Positions 1 to 8,139 of a stretch of DNA of 64,000 bases are shown here, piece by piece. The notes under the pieces are model-generated. The model searched no databases. It was given only the letters and a program-made list of their open reading frames with translations, and was not told where the DNA came from. The DNA lies in the NCBI RefSeq assembly GCF_019083965.1, contig NZ_JAHRCY010000002.1, positions 496,001-560,000 on the forward strand, in the 5' to 3' direction. The stretch's first letter is position 1, and each line of letters starts with the position of its first letter. A program made the translations under genes and the position numbers. Source of the DNA: Catellatospora tritici (lineage in GTDB: Bacteria; Actinomycetota; Actinomycetes; Mycobacteriales; Micromonosporaceae).

Positions 1-762
1 AAGACCGGCCGCGAGAAGCTGGTCGCCGTACGCGACCGAGTCCGCGCCGGGCTGAAGGGACGCACCCGTGAGGTCACCGCTATCGCGGTTCTCGCCGGCG
101 TCGCGTCGGTCGGCTTCGTCGCCGCCAACATCGACAACGCCCCGAGCAAGTCGCTGACCACCGTCGCGGCCGAGGCCACTGCCAAGCGGGAGGCCGTCGC
201 CGAGCGGACCGACCGGTCCACCCGCAGCACCAAGAGCAACACCCCCGCCAAGAGCAAGGCGAAGCAGGCCGCCCCGGCCAAGGCCAAGCAGGCCGCCGCC
301 CCGGCGAAGGCCAAGGCCGCCGCGCCCAAGGCCGCGCCCAAGGCCGCGCCCAAGGCCAAGGCCATGTGGAGCAGCCCGATGCAGGGCTCCCCGGTCAGCT
401 CGTGCTTCGGCCCCCGCTGGGGCACCATGCACAAGGGCGTCGACTTCGCCATGCCGGAGAACACCGCCATCCACGCCGTCGGCCCCGGCACCGTCTTCGC
501 GGCGGGCTGGGTCTACACCGGCTACGGCATCTCGGTCGTGGTCGACCACGGCAACGGCTACTACACCCACTACGCCCACATGAACCGCGAAGCGGTGCAG
601 GTCGGCCAGCAGGTCAAGGCCGGCGACATCCTCGGCTACGAGGGCTCCACCGGCGACTCGACCGGTCCCCACCTGCACTTCGAGGTGCACCAGGGCAGCA
701 TGTGGAACCAGGTCGACCCCGCCCCGTGGCTGAAGGCTCGCGGTATCAACACCGGTTGCTGA
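1..762 (+). CDS. M23 family metallopeptidase (LytM-like), 5' end outside window
   Basis: The reading frame is open from base 1, so the start lies upstream; 253 residues are visible. Residues ~27-44 form one hydrophobic segment (signal anchor). A Lys/Ala/Pro-rich linker with 12-bp repeats (about 225-363) follows, then an M23 domain from ~residue 122. Zinc and catalytic motifs are visible: H144-K-G-V-D148 and H224-L-H226-F-E-V-H. M23 enzymes cut peptidoglycan cross-bridges; with these residues intact the protein is probably an active, membrane-tethered endopeptidase outside the cell, the linker spanning part of the wall. A strong terminator follows. Exact substrate unknown. Confidence 0.9.
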   Translation, partial: KTGREKLVAVRDRVRAGLKGRTREVTAIAVLAGVASVGFVAANIDNAPSKSLTTVAAEATAKREAVAERTDRSTRSTKSNTPAKSKAKQAAPAKAKQAAAPAKAKAAAPKAAPKAAPKAKAMWSSPMQGSPVSSCFGPRWGTMHKGVDFAMPENTAIHAVGPGTVFAAGWVYTGYGISVVVDHGNGYYTHYAHMNREAVQVGQQVKAGDILGYEGSTGDSTGPHLHFEVHQGSMWNQVDPAPWLKARGINTGC

Positions 763-809
763 CGCCCCACCGACCGCCCATCCCCAGCTTCACCCAATCC
801 CCCCAAAAG

Positions 810-842
810 CGTGTGGCCCGGATCGCTGATCCGGGCCACACG
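810..842. terminator. bidirectional terminator between convergent M23 and pcrA genes
   Basis: A perfect 14-bp inverted repeat, GTGTGGCCCGGATC at 811-824 and its complement at 828-841, with a 3-nt loop and one more C-G pair outside. A-rich bases precede it and T-rich bases follow, so it can serve both converging genes. Confidence 0.85.
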
Positions 843-853
843 TCGTTTCGGGG

Positions 854-3238
854 TCAGATCTTCTCGATCGGGGCGTGCCGGACCACGAGCCACAGCACCT
901 GGTCGCCGAAGTCGACCTGCGCCTGCGCCCGAGCGCCGACGCCCTGCACCGCGAGCACCCGGCCCAGGCCGTAGCGCTGGTGGTTGACCCGGTCGCCCGC
1001 CGACAGCGCCGGGGCCGACGCCAGATCACTGGCGGTGGCGAGCTTGCTCGGGTCCACGCCGATCCGGCTGGCCAGCGCCGCCGCGCGGCTGGTGCCGCCG
1101 ACGAAGGTGCTGGCCGCCCGCTCCTGGCTGCGCTCGCGGCCGCCGATGCCGCCCCGGTCACCGCCCCACGAGCTGACCGCGTCCGCGGTGCGCTTCCAGT
1201 CCAGCAACTCCGGCGGCAGCTCCTCCAGGAACCGCGACGGCGGGTTGTACTGCGGCTGCCCCCACGCCGAGCGGGTCACCGCCCGCGACAGGTACAGCCG
1301 GTGGCGGGCCCGGGTGATGCCGACATACGCCAGGCGCCGCTCTTCTTCCAGCTCCTTGACCTCGCCGAGCGAGCGCAGGTGCGGGAAGACGCCGTCCTCC
1401 AGGCCGGTCAGGAACACCACCGGGAACTCCAGCCCCTTGGCGGTGTGCAGGGTCATCAGCGTGACCACGCCCTGGTGATCCGGGTCGTCGGCGGGCACCT
1501 GGTCGGCGTCGGCGACCAGGGCCACCTGCTCCAGGAAACCGGCCAGCGTCGGGGTCTCGTCGGCGGCGGCGGTGCGCTCGGCGTACTCCCGGGCGACGCT
1601 GACGAGTTCCTGGAGGTTCTCCACCCGGCCCTCGTCCTGCGGGTCCAGGCTCGCCTCCAGCTCGGCCAGCAGGCCCGACCGGGACAGGATCAGCTCCAGC
1701 ACCGCCTCCGGCGGCGCCTCGCGGGCCAGGTCCCGGGCCTCGTCCAGCATCGCCAGGAAGTCGTTGATCGAGTTCACCGCGCGGGTGGCGATGCCCGGCG
1801 CGTCCGCGGCCCGGCGCAGCGCCGCCCCAAACGAGACCCGCTCGCGCGCCGCCAGCGCCTCCACCACGGCCTCGGCCCGGTCGCCCAGGCCGCGCTTGGG
1901 GGTGTTGATGATCCGCCGCATGCTGACGGTGTCGTCCTCGTTGGCGATCGCGCGCAGGTAGGCCAGCGCGTCGCGGACCTCCTTGCGCTCGTAGAAGCGC
2001 ACCCCGCCGACGACCTTGTACGGCAGCCCGAGCCGGATGAAGATGTCCTCGAACACCCGGGACTGGGCGTTGGTGCGGTAGAAGACCGCGACGTCGCCGG
2101 GACGGGCCGCGTCGGCGTCACACAGCCGGTCGATCTCGCGGGCCACCCAGTCGGCCTCGGCGTGCTCGTTGTCGGCCACATACCCGGTGATCTGCTCGCC
2201 GGCGCCCTGGTCGCTCCACAGCCGCTTGGGCTTGCGGTCGGCGTTGCGGTCGATCACCGCGTTGGCCGCGCTCAGGATGGTCTGCGTGGACCGGTAGTTC
2301 TGCTCCAGCAGGATCGTGGTGGCCTGCGGGTAGTCGCGCTCGAACTCCAGGATGTTGCGGATGGTCGCGCCCCGGAAGGCGTAGATCGACTGGTCGGCGT
2401 CACCGACCACGCACAGCTCTCCGGTCTCCCCCACCAGCTCCTTGACCAGCATGTATTGCGCGTGGTTGGTGTCCTGGTACTCGTCGACCAGCACGTGCCG
2501 GAAGCGGCGCCGGTATTTCTCGGTCACCTCGGGCTTGGCCTGCAGCAGGTGCACCGTGCGCATGATGATGTCGTCGAAGTCGAGCGCGTGCGCCTGCTGG
2601 AGCCGCTGCTGATACAGCGTGTACGCCTCGGCGAGCACCCGCTGCGCCGGGCCGCTGGCCACGAACGCCTCCGGGTCGATCAGCTCGTTCTTCAGGTTCG
2701 ACACCTGTGCGGCCAGGCTGCGCGGCGGGTAGCGCTTCGGGTCGAGGTCGAGCTCGCGGGAGACCAGCTGCATCAACCGCCGCGAGTCGTCCGCGTCGTA
2801 GATCGAGAAGGACGACTTCAGTCCGGCGTGCTCGTGCTCGGCGCGCAGGATGCGCAGGCAGGCCGAGTGGAACGTGGAGACCCACATCATCCGGGCGCGG
2901 TTGCCGACCTGGTGCGCGACGCGCTCGCGCAGTTCACCCGCCGCCTTGTTGGTGAAGGTGATGGCCAGGATCTCGCCCGGGTGCACGTCCCGGGCGGCCA
3001 GCAGATACGCGATGCGCTGGGTCAGCACCCGGGTCTTGCCCGAGCCCGCCCCGGCGACGATCAGCAGCGGGCTGCCTGAGTGCACCACCGCGGCGCGCTG
3101 GGGTTCGTTGAGCCCGTCCAGCAGCTTCGCGATCCGGGTGGGGTCGCCACCGCGGGCGCCCTGCTCGGACACGGGCGGGCCGCTGCGCGGCCCGGGTGTG
3201 GACGGCGTGGCATCGGGGAGGTCGAAGAGAGCATGCAT
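854..3238 (-). CDS. pcrA: ATP-dependent DNA helicase PcrA/UvrD (SF1A)
   Basis: The 794-residue length is typical of actinobacterial PcrA/UvrD, a 3'-5' helicase of nucleotide-excision and mismatch-like repair and replication-conflict resolution. Visible motifs in order: Walker A GAGSGKT at residues 63-69, TFTNKAAGEL (motif Ia), DEYQDTN (Walker B, motif II), GDADQSIYAFRGA (motif III), NYRS (motif IV), TLHTAKGLEFPVVFLTGLED (motif V) and EERRLAYVGITRA (motif VI). The C-terminus has the PcrA-type GDRVNHQRYGLGRV element that contacts RNA polymerase in relatives. The start ATG gives a short disordered head; a TAGACT box lies 9 nt upstream, so the transcript leader would be very short. Divergent from the nucleotidase gene. 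Confidence 0.95.
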   Translation of the reverse strand: MHALFDLPDATPSTPGPRSGPPVSEQGARGGDPTRIAKLLDGLNEPQRAAVVHSGSPLLIVAGAGSGKTRVLTQRIAYLLAARDVHPGEILAITFTNKAAGELRERVAHQVGNRARMMWVSTFHSACLRILRAEHEHAGLKSSFSIYDADDSRRLMQLVSRELDLDPKRYPPRSLAAQVSNLKNELIDPEAFVASGPAQRVLAEAYTLYQQRLQQAHALDFDDIIMRTVHLLQAKPEVTEKYRRRFRHVLVDEYQDTNHAQYMLVKELVGETGELCVVGDADQSIYAFRGATIRNILEFERDYPQATTILLEQNYRSTQTILSAANAVIDRNADRKPKRLWSDQGAGEQITGYVADNEHAEADWVAREIDRLCDADAARPGDVAVFYRTNAQSRVFEDIFIRLGLPYKVVGGVRFYERKEVRDALAYLRAIANEDDTVSMRRIINTPKRGLGDRAEAVVEALAARERVSFGAALRRAADAPGIATRAVNSINDFLAMLDEARDLAREAPPEAVLELILSRSGLLAELEASLDPQDEGRVENLQELVSVAREYAERTAAADETPTLAGFLEQVALVADADQVPADDPDHQGVVTLMTLHTAKGLEFPVVFLTGLEDGVFPHLRSLGEVKELEEERRLAYVGITRARHRLYLSRAVTRSAWGQPQYNPPSRFLEELPPELLDWKRTADAVSSWGGDRGGIGGRERSQERAASTFVGGTSRAAALASRIGVDPSKLATASDLASAPALSAGDRVNHQRYGLGRVLAVQGVGARAQAQVDFGDQVLWLVVRHAPIEKI

Positions 3239-3397
3239 CGTCTCGTGAGTCTATGCGTCCCGGCTGACAACGCCCCGCGCCGACCGCCCGGTCACCCGAA
3301 CGTCACCGTTCACTGGTGGCGCGAGCGGCCTTACTACCCGAGGATGTGCGTACCCCGTCGCGCATTGGAGCGCGACGCCGACAACGGAGGCCCCTCT

Positions 3398-5245
3398 ATG
3401 AGTCACCCCCGCCATCGAGGCTGGACGAGCGCGCTGCGGGTGCTGGCCGCCCCGGCGCTCGCGGTGGCCGTCGTCGCGGCGATCTCGCCGACCGGCGGAT
3501 CCAGCGCTGCCACCACGCCTGCCGCGTGGACCCCCCTCACCCCGGTCTCGCTCACGCTGACCGAGCCGCCGGCGGCCACCCGTACCGCCAACGGCGCCCT
3601 GCTCGCCTTCAACGACTTCCACGGCGCCATCGACCCGCCCACCGGCAGCGGCGGCCTGGTCGTCGGCAACCCGGCCGGCGGCGTCGAATACCTCGCCACC
3701 TGGGTCAAGAAGCTGCGGGCCGAGAACGTCGCCGCCGGTCGCGACGTGGTCACCGTCGGCGCGGGCGACATGGTGGGCGCCAGCCCGCTGGTCAGCGCCG
3801 CGTTCCACGACGAGCCCACGATCGAGCTGCTGAGCGAGCTCGGTCTGGAGATCACCTCGGTCGGAAACCACGAGTTCGACGAGGGCGTGACCGAGCTCAA
3901 GCGCCTCCAGCGCGGCGGCTGCCACCCCACCGACGGCTGCGCCGACGGCGACGGCTTCGACGGGGCCGCCTTCACCTACCTGGCCGCCAACGTGGTGGAC
4001 AAGCACACGCACCTGCCGATCCTGCCCCCGGTCAGCGTGAAGATCATCGACGGGGTGCCGGTCGGTTTCGTCGGCATGACCCTGGAGGCGACGCCGACCA
4101 TCGTCAACCCGGCGGGCATCACCTCGGTCGAGTTCAAGGACGAGATCGAGACCGCCAACCTGTGGGGCGGCATCCTGCGCCTGCTCGGTGTCAAGGCCCA
4201 GGTGCTGCTGATCCACGAGGGCGGCCAGCAGGGCCCGACCGGCGACATCTCCACCTGCGCGGCGTTCGCGGGCGCGATCACCCCGATCGTGGCCGGGCTG
4301 CGCGACGAGTTCGGCGTCGTCGTCTCCGGGCACACGCACCGCTTCTACTCCTGCTCGCTGCCGAACGCGACCGGCAAGCCGGTCGTGGTCACCAGCGCGG
4401 GCAGCAACGGCACCCTGGTCACCGACATCACCATGACCATGGACCGGCACAGCCGCACGTTCAGCTCCATCGCGGCGCGCAACGTGATCGTCGAGAACGG
4501 CGTACGCAACGCCGACGGCACCTGGCAGACCTCGGCCCCGGGCGTGTTCGTGCGCAACCCGGCCCTGGTCGACCCGGCCGCCAAGGTGATCGCGGACAAG
4601 TACCGCGTCGCGGTGGCGCCGCTGGCCAACCGGGTCGTCGGCAGCATCTCCGCCGACATCCCCCGCGACGCCAAGCCCAGCGGGGAGAGCCCGCTCGGCG
4701 ACGTCATCGCCGACGCCCAGCTCGCCTGGACCTCGTCGGCCGGGGCGCAGCTCGCGCTCATGAACCCGGGCGGCATCCGGGCCGCGCTGAGCTACAGCAA
4801 CTCCCCCGGCGGCGAGGCGCCCGGCCAGGTGACCTACGGCGAGGCGTTCACGGTGCAGCCGTTCAACAACCTGGTGGTGACCCAGTCGCTGACCGGCGCG
4901 CAGCTCAAGGAGGTGCTGGAGCAGCAGTTCACGGGCTACCTCGGGCAGACCACGACGAAGTTCCTGCAGGTGTCTGCGGGCTTCACGTACTCGTACGACA
5001 CCACGCTGCCGCTCGGCTCGCGGGTGTCGAACCTGGCGCTCAACGGCACCCCGATCGACCCGGCGGCCACCTACCTGGTGACGACCAACGACTTCCTGGC
5101 CAACGGTGGCGACGGGTTCACCGCGCTGACCGCGGGCACCGGTCGGGTCACCGCACCCGGGTTCGACGTCGACGCGCTGGTCGCGCACCTGGGGACCGGC
5201 CCCATCGCGCCGGGACCGGCCAACCGCATCACCAAGCTCGGCTGA
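3398..5245 (+). CDS. secreted bifunctional UDP-sugar hydrolase/5'-nucleotidase family protein
   Basis: 615 residues. The ATG at 3398 has a GGAGG Shine-Dalgarno 7 nt upstream and begins a signal peptide (positive head, hydrophobic residues ~13-30). The N-terminal calcineurin-like metallophosphoesterase domain shows NDFHG (72-76), GDMVGAS, GNHEFDEG and GHTHRFY, the two-metal ligands. The C-terminal 5'-nucleotidase domain shows NPGGIRA, TYGEAFTVQPFNN and TNDFLANGGDGF, which form the nucleoside pocket in UshA/NucA. Expected role is extracellular dephosphorylation of nucleotides to salvage nucleoside and phosphate. No LPXTG-type anchor is seen at the C-terminus. The upstream frame is open further but lacks a signal sequence, so this start is preferred. 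Confidence 0.92.
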   Translation: MSHPRHRGWTSALRVLAAPALAVAVVAAISPTGGSSAATTPAAWTPLTPVSLTLTEPPAATRTANGALLAFNDFHGAIDPPTGSGGLVVGNPAGGVEYLATWVKKLRAENVAAGRDVVTVGAGDMVGASPLVSAAFHDEPTIELLSELGLEITSVGNHEFDEGVTELKRLQRGGCHPTDGCADGDGFDGAAFTYLAANVVDKHTHLPILPPVSVKIIDGVPVGFVGMTLEATPTIVNPAGITSVEFKDEIETANLWGGILRLLGVKAQVLLIHEGGQQGPTGDISTCAAFAGAITPIVAGLRDEFGVVVSGHTHRFYSCSLPNATGKPVVVTSAGSNGTLVTDITMTMDRHSRTFSSIAARNVIVENGVRNADGTWQTSAPGVFVRNPALVDPAAKVIADKYRVAVAPLANRVVGSISADIPRDAKPSGESPLGDVIADAQLAWTSSAGAQLALMNPGGIRAALSYSNSPGGEAPGQVTYGEAFTVQPFNNLVVTQSLTGAQLKEVLEQQFTGYLGQTTTKFLQVSAGFTYSYDTTLPLGSRVSNLALNGTPIDPAATYLVTTNDFLANGGDGFTALTAGTGRVTAPGFDVDALVAHLGTGPIAPGPANRITKLG

Positions 5246-5299
5246 GCAGGACGGCTCTCACATGATGGTCGGCTCGATCGCGTCGGCGCACATCCGTGG

Positions 5300-5305
5300 C
5301 ATACT
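5300..5305 (+). promoter_or_regulatory. -10 box of leaderless aromatic leader-peptide transcript
   Basis: CATACT ends 7 nt before the GTG at 5313, the spacing expected if transcription begins at the start codon. No convincing -35 is visible. Confidence 0.5.
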
Positions 5306-5312
5306 TGGCGAC

Positions 5313-5378
5313 GTGATCAAGCAGGCGTTCTACTTTACCTATGGCTCCGGAGCCCCGGCAGTCGTAGGTCGCGCCTGA
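5313..5378 (+). CDS. aromatic (Phe/Tyr) leader peptide, 21 aa
   Basis: GTG-initiated 21-codon reading frame, MIKQAFYFTYGSGAPAVVGR-A. Codons 6-10 read Phe-Tyr-Phe-Thr-Tyr, four aromatic codons in five, an enrichment unlikely by chance in a 70% G+C genome. It ends 22 nt before a strong intrinsic terminator and lies upstream of chorismate mutase, whose pathway makes Phe and Tyr. This is the layout of a ribosome-mediated attenuator: aromatic starvation would stall a ribosome on these codons. There is no Shine-Dalgarno; start and -10 spacing suggest a leaderless mRNA. Confidence 0.65.
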   Translation: MIKQAFYFTYGSGAPAVVGRA

Positions 5379-5400
5379 CTGAGCAGCAGACCTGACGAAA

Positions 5401-5430
5401 AGCCCCGGGCTCGACGAGCCCGGGGCTTTT
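5401..5430 (+). terminator. attenuator terminator upstream of chorismate mutase
   Basis: AGCCCCGGGCTC (5401-5412), loop GAC, and the exact complement (5416-5427), then TTTT. It precedes aroQ rather than following a full gene. GAGCCCCGG at 5350-5358 can pair, with one bulge, with CCGGGCTC at 5405-5412, giving a possible antiterminator that excludes this hairpin. Confidence 0.75.
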
Positions 5431-5477
5431 CTTCTGCCCAGGGCACCGACGAGCGACGATCCCACCGAGGAGTACTC

Positions 5478-5762
5478 ATGAGTGCCATCGCCCACGACAC
5501 CGGCACCAGCGCGCCGGAGGCGGCCTCCGAGATCGCGTCGCTGCGGGAGCGCATCGACGCCATCGACGACACGATCATCGCGCTGTGGAAGGAACGGGCC
5601 GCGATCTCGCAGCAGGTCGGCCGGACCCGCGTCGCCTCGGGCGGCACGCGGCTGGTGCTCAGCCGCGAACGCGAGATCATGGACCGCTTCCGCGCCGAAC
5701 TCGGCGCGGACGGCGCCCAGCTCGCCCTGCTCCTGCTGCGCGCGGGCCGCGGCCCGCTCTGA
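5478..5762 (+). CDS. aroQ: chorismate mutase, AroQ type
   Basis: 94 residues, the size of a stand-alone AroQ chorismate mutase, which converts chorismate to prephenate at the branch to phenylalanine and tyrosine. The protein is all-helical with a typical first helix, LRERIDAIDDTIIALWKERA, followed by QQVGRTRVASGG. Arginines and the Lys/Glu/Gln positions expected in the active site are present, but residue assignment is approximate. The ATG has GAGGAG 9 nt upstream. It sits directly behind the Phe/Tyr leader and terminator, so expression is probably controlled by aromatic amino acid supply. Confidence 0.88.
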   Translation: MSAIAHDTGTSAPEAASEIASLRERIDAIDDTIIALWKERAAISQQVGRTRVASGGTRLVLSREREIMDRFRAELGADGAQLALLLLRAGRGPL

Positions 5763-5851
5763 CGGACGGCCGTCAGGCACCGCACGACCACGGCCGGCCC
5801 ACTCGTCCGGCCCCGTTCTGGGCCCCACGTGGCAACCGGCCCCGGCTTAGC

Positions 5852-5916
5852 ATCGACGGTGGCCTACCCGGAAGACCGATTCGAACGATCCGTCTTCTGG
5901 ATAGGCCAGTGTCGAT
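5852..5916. repeat. long hairpin repeat, family 1, copy 1
   Basis: An imperfect palindrome: ATCGACGGTGGCCTACCCGG on the left and the matching CCAGAAGACGGAT-type arm ending GTCGAT on the right. A close relative lies at 45391-45455. Both lie between convergent genes and could terminate both; here aroQ and the peptide importer converge. Confidence 0.75.
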
Positions 5917-5981
5917 CAAAGGGCGACCGTGCGGACACTCGCCCCGGAACAGGGCAGGTCAAGCCTCGGCGAAAGCAAGCA

Positions 5982-6013
5982 CAGGGCACCGCTCGCGTGG
6001 CGTGCGGTGCCCT
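5982..6013 (-). terminator. probable terminator of the peptide importer operon
   Basis: CAGGGCACCGC at 5981-5992 pairs with GCGGTGCCCTG at 6004-6014. It lies downstream of the importer operon's last gene in a 335-base gene-free stretch (5763-6097); apart from the family-1 hairpin I see nothing else there. Confidence 0.5.
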
Positions 6014-6097
6014 GCTCTATGTTGACCCGGTGGCGGGCGGTCTGGCCGGAGGCTCAACCAACCCGACCGTTCGCCACCGGGAGTCACTCCACCCGGA

Positions 6098-7108
6098 TCA
6101 CTGGGTGGCGTGGACCACGTCCCGCACCTCCGCGAAGTGGCAGGCGCTCGGGTGCGCCGACTTCGCCGTGATCTGCAGCAGCGGCTCCTGGGTGGCGCAG
6201 ATGTCCTGCACCTTCCAGCACCGGGTGCGGAAGCGGCAGCCCGAGGGCGGGTTGGCCGGTGACGGCACGTCGCCCTCCAGCACGATCTGGTCCCGGTGCC
6301 CGCGCAGCGTCGGATCCGGCACCGGCACCGCCGACAGCAGTGCCTGCGTGTACGGGTGGGTCGGCTGGTCGTAGATCTGCACGTCCGAGCCGGTCTCAAC
6401 CACCTTGCCGAGGTACATCACGGCCACGCGGTCGGCGATGTGGCGCACCACCGACAGGTCATGGGCGATGAAGATGTACGACAGCCCCATCTCCTTCTGC
6501 AGTTCGTCCAGCAGGTTCATGACCTGGGCCTGGATCGAGATGTCGAGCGCGGAGACCGGCTCGTCGCAGAGGATGATCTCCGGCTTGAGCGCGAGCGCGC
6601 GGGCGATGCCGATGCGCTGGCGCTGACCGCCGGAGAACTGGTGCGGGTAGCGGTTGATGTGCTCGGGGTTCAGACCCACCAGCTCGAGCAGTTCCTGGAC
6701 CCGGCGCCGACGGTCGCCCTTGGGCGCGACGTCGGTGTGGATCTCGAACGGCTCGCCCACGATGTCGCCGACCGTCATACGCGGGTTCAGCGACGTGTAC
6801 GGGTCCTGCATGACGAGCTGGATGTTGCGCCGCGCCCGCCGCATCGCCTCGCCGCCGAGCTTCGAGGTGTCCTGGCCACGCACCACAATGGATCCGCTGG
6901 TGGGCTTCTCCAGGCCGACCAGCAGCTTGGCCAGGGTGGACTTGCCACAGCCCGACTCGCCCACCACGCCGAGGGTCTCGCCACGGTGCAGCTGCAGGTT
7001 GATCCCATCGACCGCGCGGACCGCGCCGATCTTGGTCTTGAAGACGATCCCCCTGGTCAACGGGAAGTGCTTGACCAGGTCGCGGGTTTCGAGCACTACG
7101 TCACTCAC
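6098..7108 (-). CDS. dppF: oligo/dipeptide ABC importer, ATP-binding subunit (DppF/OppF type)
   Basis: 336 residues. One ABC domain: Walker A GESGCGKST, Q-loop near VMQDPYTSLNPR, signature FSGGQRQRIGIARAL, Walker B IILCDEPVSALD and the H-loop FIAHDLSVV. The C-terminal oligo_HPY region (HPYTQALLSAVPVPDP, then cysteine-containing GCRFRTRCWKVQDIC) is diagnostic of Dpp/Opp ATPases and may hold an iron-sulfur or zinc site. Last gene of a five-gene operon; its start overlaps the end of the preceding ATPase gene by 8 bp, so translation is probably coupled. Substrate range (peptides, nickel, other) cannot be read from sequence. Confidence 0.9.
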   Translation of the reverse strand: MSDVVLETRDLVKHFPLTRGIVFKTKIGAVRAVDGINLQLHRGETLGVVGESGCGKSTLAKLLVGLEKPTSGSIVVRGQDTSKLGGEAMRRARRNIQLVMQDPYTSLNPRMTVGDIVGEPFEIHTDVAPKGDRRRRVQELLELVGLNPEHINRYPHQFSGGQRQRIGIARALALKPEIILCDEPVSALDISIQAQVMNLLDELQKEMGLSYIFIAHDLSVVRHIADRVAVMYLGKVVETGSDVQIYDQPTHPYTQALLSAVPVPDPTLRGHRDQIVLEGDVPSPANPPSGCRFRTRCWKVQDICATQEPLLQITAKSAHPSACHFAEVRDVVHATQ

Positions 7109-8135
7109 CGCGGACCTCCTTCCAGAAGTGGCAGGCGCTGGCGACGCCAGGCTGGATCTGGTGCAGCGGCGGCACCGGGTCGGCCTTGCAGACGTCCTGG
7201 GCGTACCGGCACCGGGGGTTGAACGCGCAACCGGCCGGGATCCGGGTCAGGTTCGGCGGCAGGCCCTTGATCACGTTCAGCTGCTGCCCCTTGAGGTCGA
7301 CCCGGGGGATCGACTCGAGCAGCGCCTTGGTGTACGGGTGGGACGGCTTGGCGTAGATGTCGAACACCGGCGCCTTCTCCACGATCCGGCCCGCGTACAT
7401 GACGTTGATGCGGTCCGCCACGTCGGCGACCACACCCATGTCGTGGGTGATCAGGATCAGACCCATGTTGCGCTCACGCTGCAGCTCGGCCAGCAGGCCC
7501 ATGATCTGCGCCTGGACGGTCACGTCCAGTGCGGTCGTGGGCTCGTCGGCGATGAGCAGCTCCGGGTCGAGCGCCAGCGCCATCGCGATCATCACGCGCT
7601 GCCGCATACCGCCCGAGAACTGGTGCGGGAAGTCGTTCACCCGCTGCCGAGCCGCCGGAATCTTGACCAGGTCGAGCAGCTCGATGGAGCGCTTCTTGGC
7701 GTCCGCCCGCGACATGCCGCGGTGCTTGCGGAACAGCTCCGCCATCTGGAACCCGACCGTGAAGACCGGGTTCAGTGCCGACAGCGCGTCCTGGAAGATC
7801 ATCGCGATCTTGTTGGCCCGGACCAGCCGGCGCTCCTCGGCGGTGCGCTTGAGCAGGTCCACCCCGCGGTACCGGATCTCGCCGCCGGTGATGAAGCCGG
7901 GCGGAGTGTCCAGGATGCCCATGATCGCCTGCGCGGTCACGGACTTGCCGCAACCCGACTCGCCCAGGATCGCCAGCGTCTCGCCCGAGTTGACCTCGAA
8001 CGACACGCCGTTGATGGCCTTGGCGACGCCGGCCCGGGTGCGGAACTCCACCCGGAGGCCCTCCACCTGCAGCAGCGGCGCGCTCTGGTCGGTGCCGCGC
8101 AGGGCGGGGCTGAAGTCGACCGAAACCTCAGTCAT
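7101..8135 (-). CDS. dppD: oligo/dipeptide ABC importer, ATP-binding subunit (DppD/OppD type)
   Basis: 344 residues, partner of the DppF-type ATPase. Motifs: Walker A GESGCGKSV, signature FSGGMRQRVMIAMAL, Walker B LLIADEPTTALD, H-loop LITHDMGVVA, then the oligo_HPY tail HPYTKALLESIPRVD and a CAFNPRCRYAQDVC cysteine cluster. The two ATPases should form a heterodimer that drives the two permeases. It overlaps dppF by 8 bp and starts 4 bp after the permease gene. Confidence 0.9.
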   Translation of the reverse strand: MTEVSVDFSPALRGTDQSAPLLQVEGLRVEFRTRAGVAKAINGVSFEVNSGETLAILGESGCGKSVTAQAIMGILDTPPGFITGGEIRYRGVDLLKRTAEERRLVRANKIAMIFQDALSALNPVFTVGFQMAELFRKHRGMSRADAKKRSIELLDLVKIPAARQRVNDFPHQFSGGMRQRVMIAMALALDPELLIADEPTTALDVTVQAQIMGLLAELQRERNMGLILITHDMGVVADVADRINVMYAGRIVEKAPVFDIYAKPSHPYTKALLESIPRVDLKGQQLNVIKGLPPNLTRIPAGCAFNPRCRYAQDVCKADPVPPLHQIQPGVASACHFWKEVRGE

Positions 8136-8139
8136 GTTC

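Noticed and set aside
875..3079. Very long open frame antisense to pcrA, and similar antisense frames opposite most genes (e.g. 3251-5188, 15818-17461, 45512-47278)
   Set aside because: High G+C coding DNA leaves mirror frames open; their translations are Arg/Pro/His-rich without domains, and the sense genes have complete families.
3080..3397. Extended N-terminus for the 5'-nucleotidase
   Set aside because: The extension has no signal sequence and overlaps pcrA; the ATG at 3398 has GGAGG and begins a proper signal peptide.
5875..5895. TTCGAA-containing segment as a tRNA T-loop
   Set aside because: It is the apex of a long palindrome; no acceptor, D or anticodon arms fit around it.
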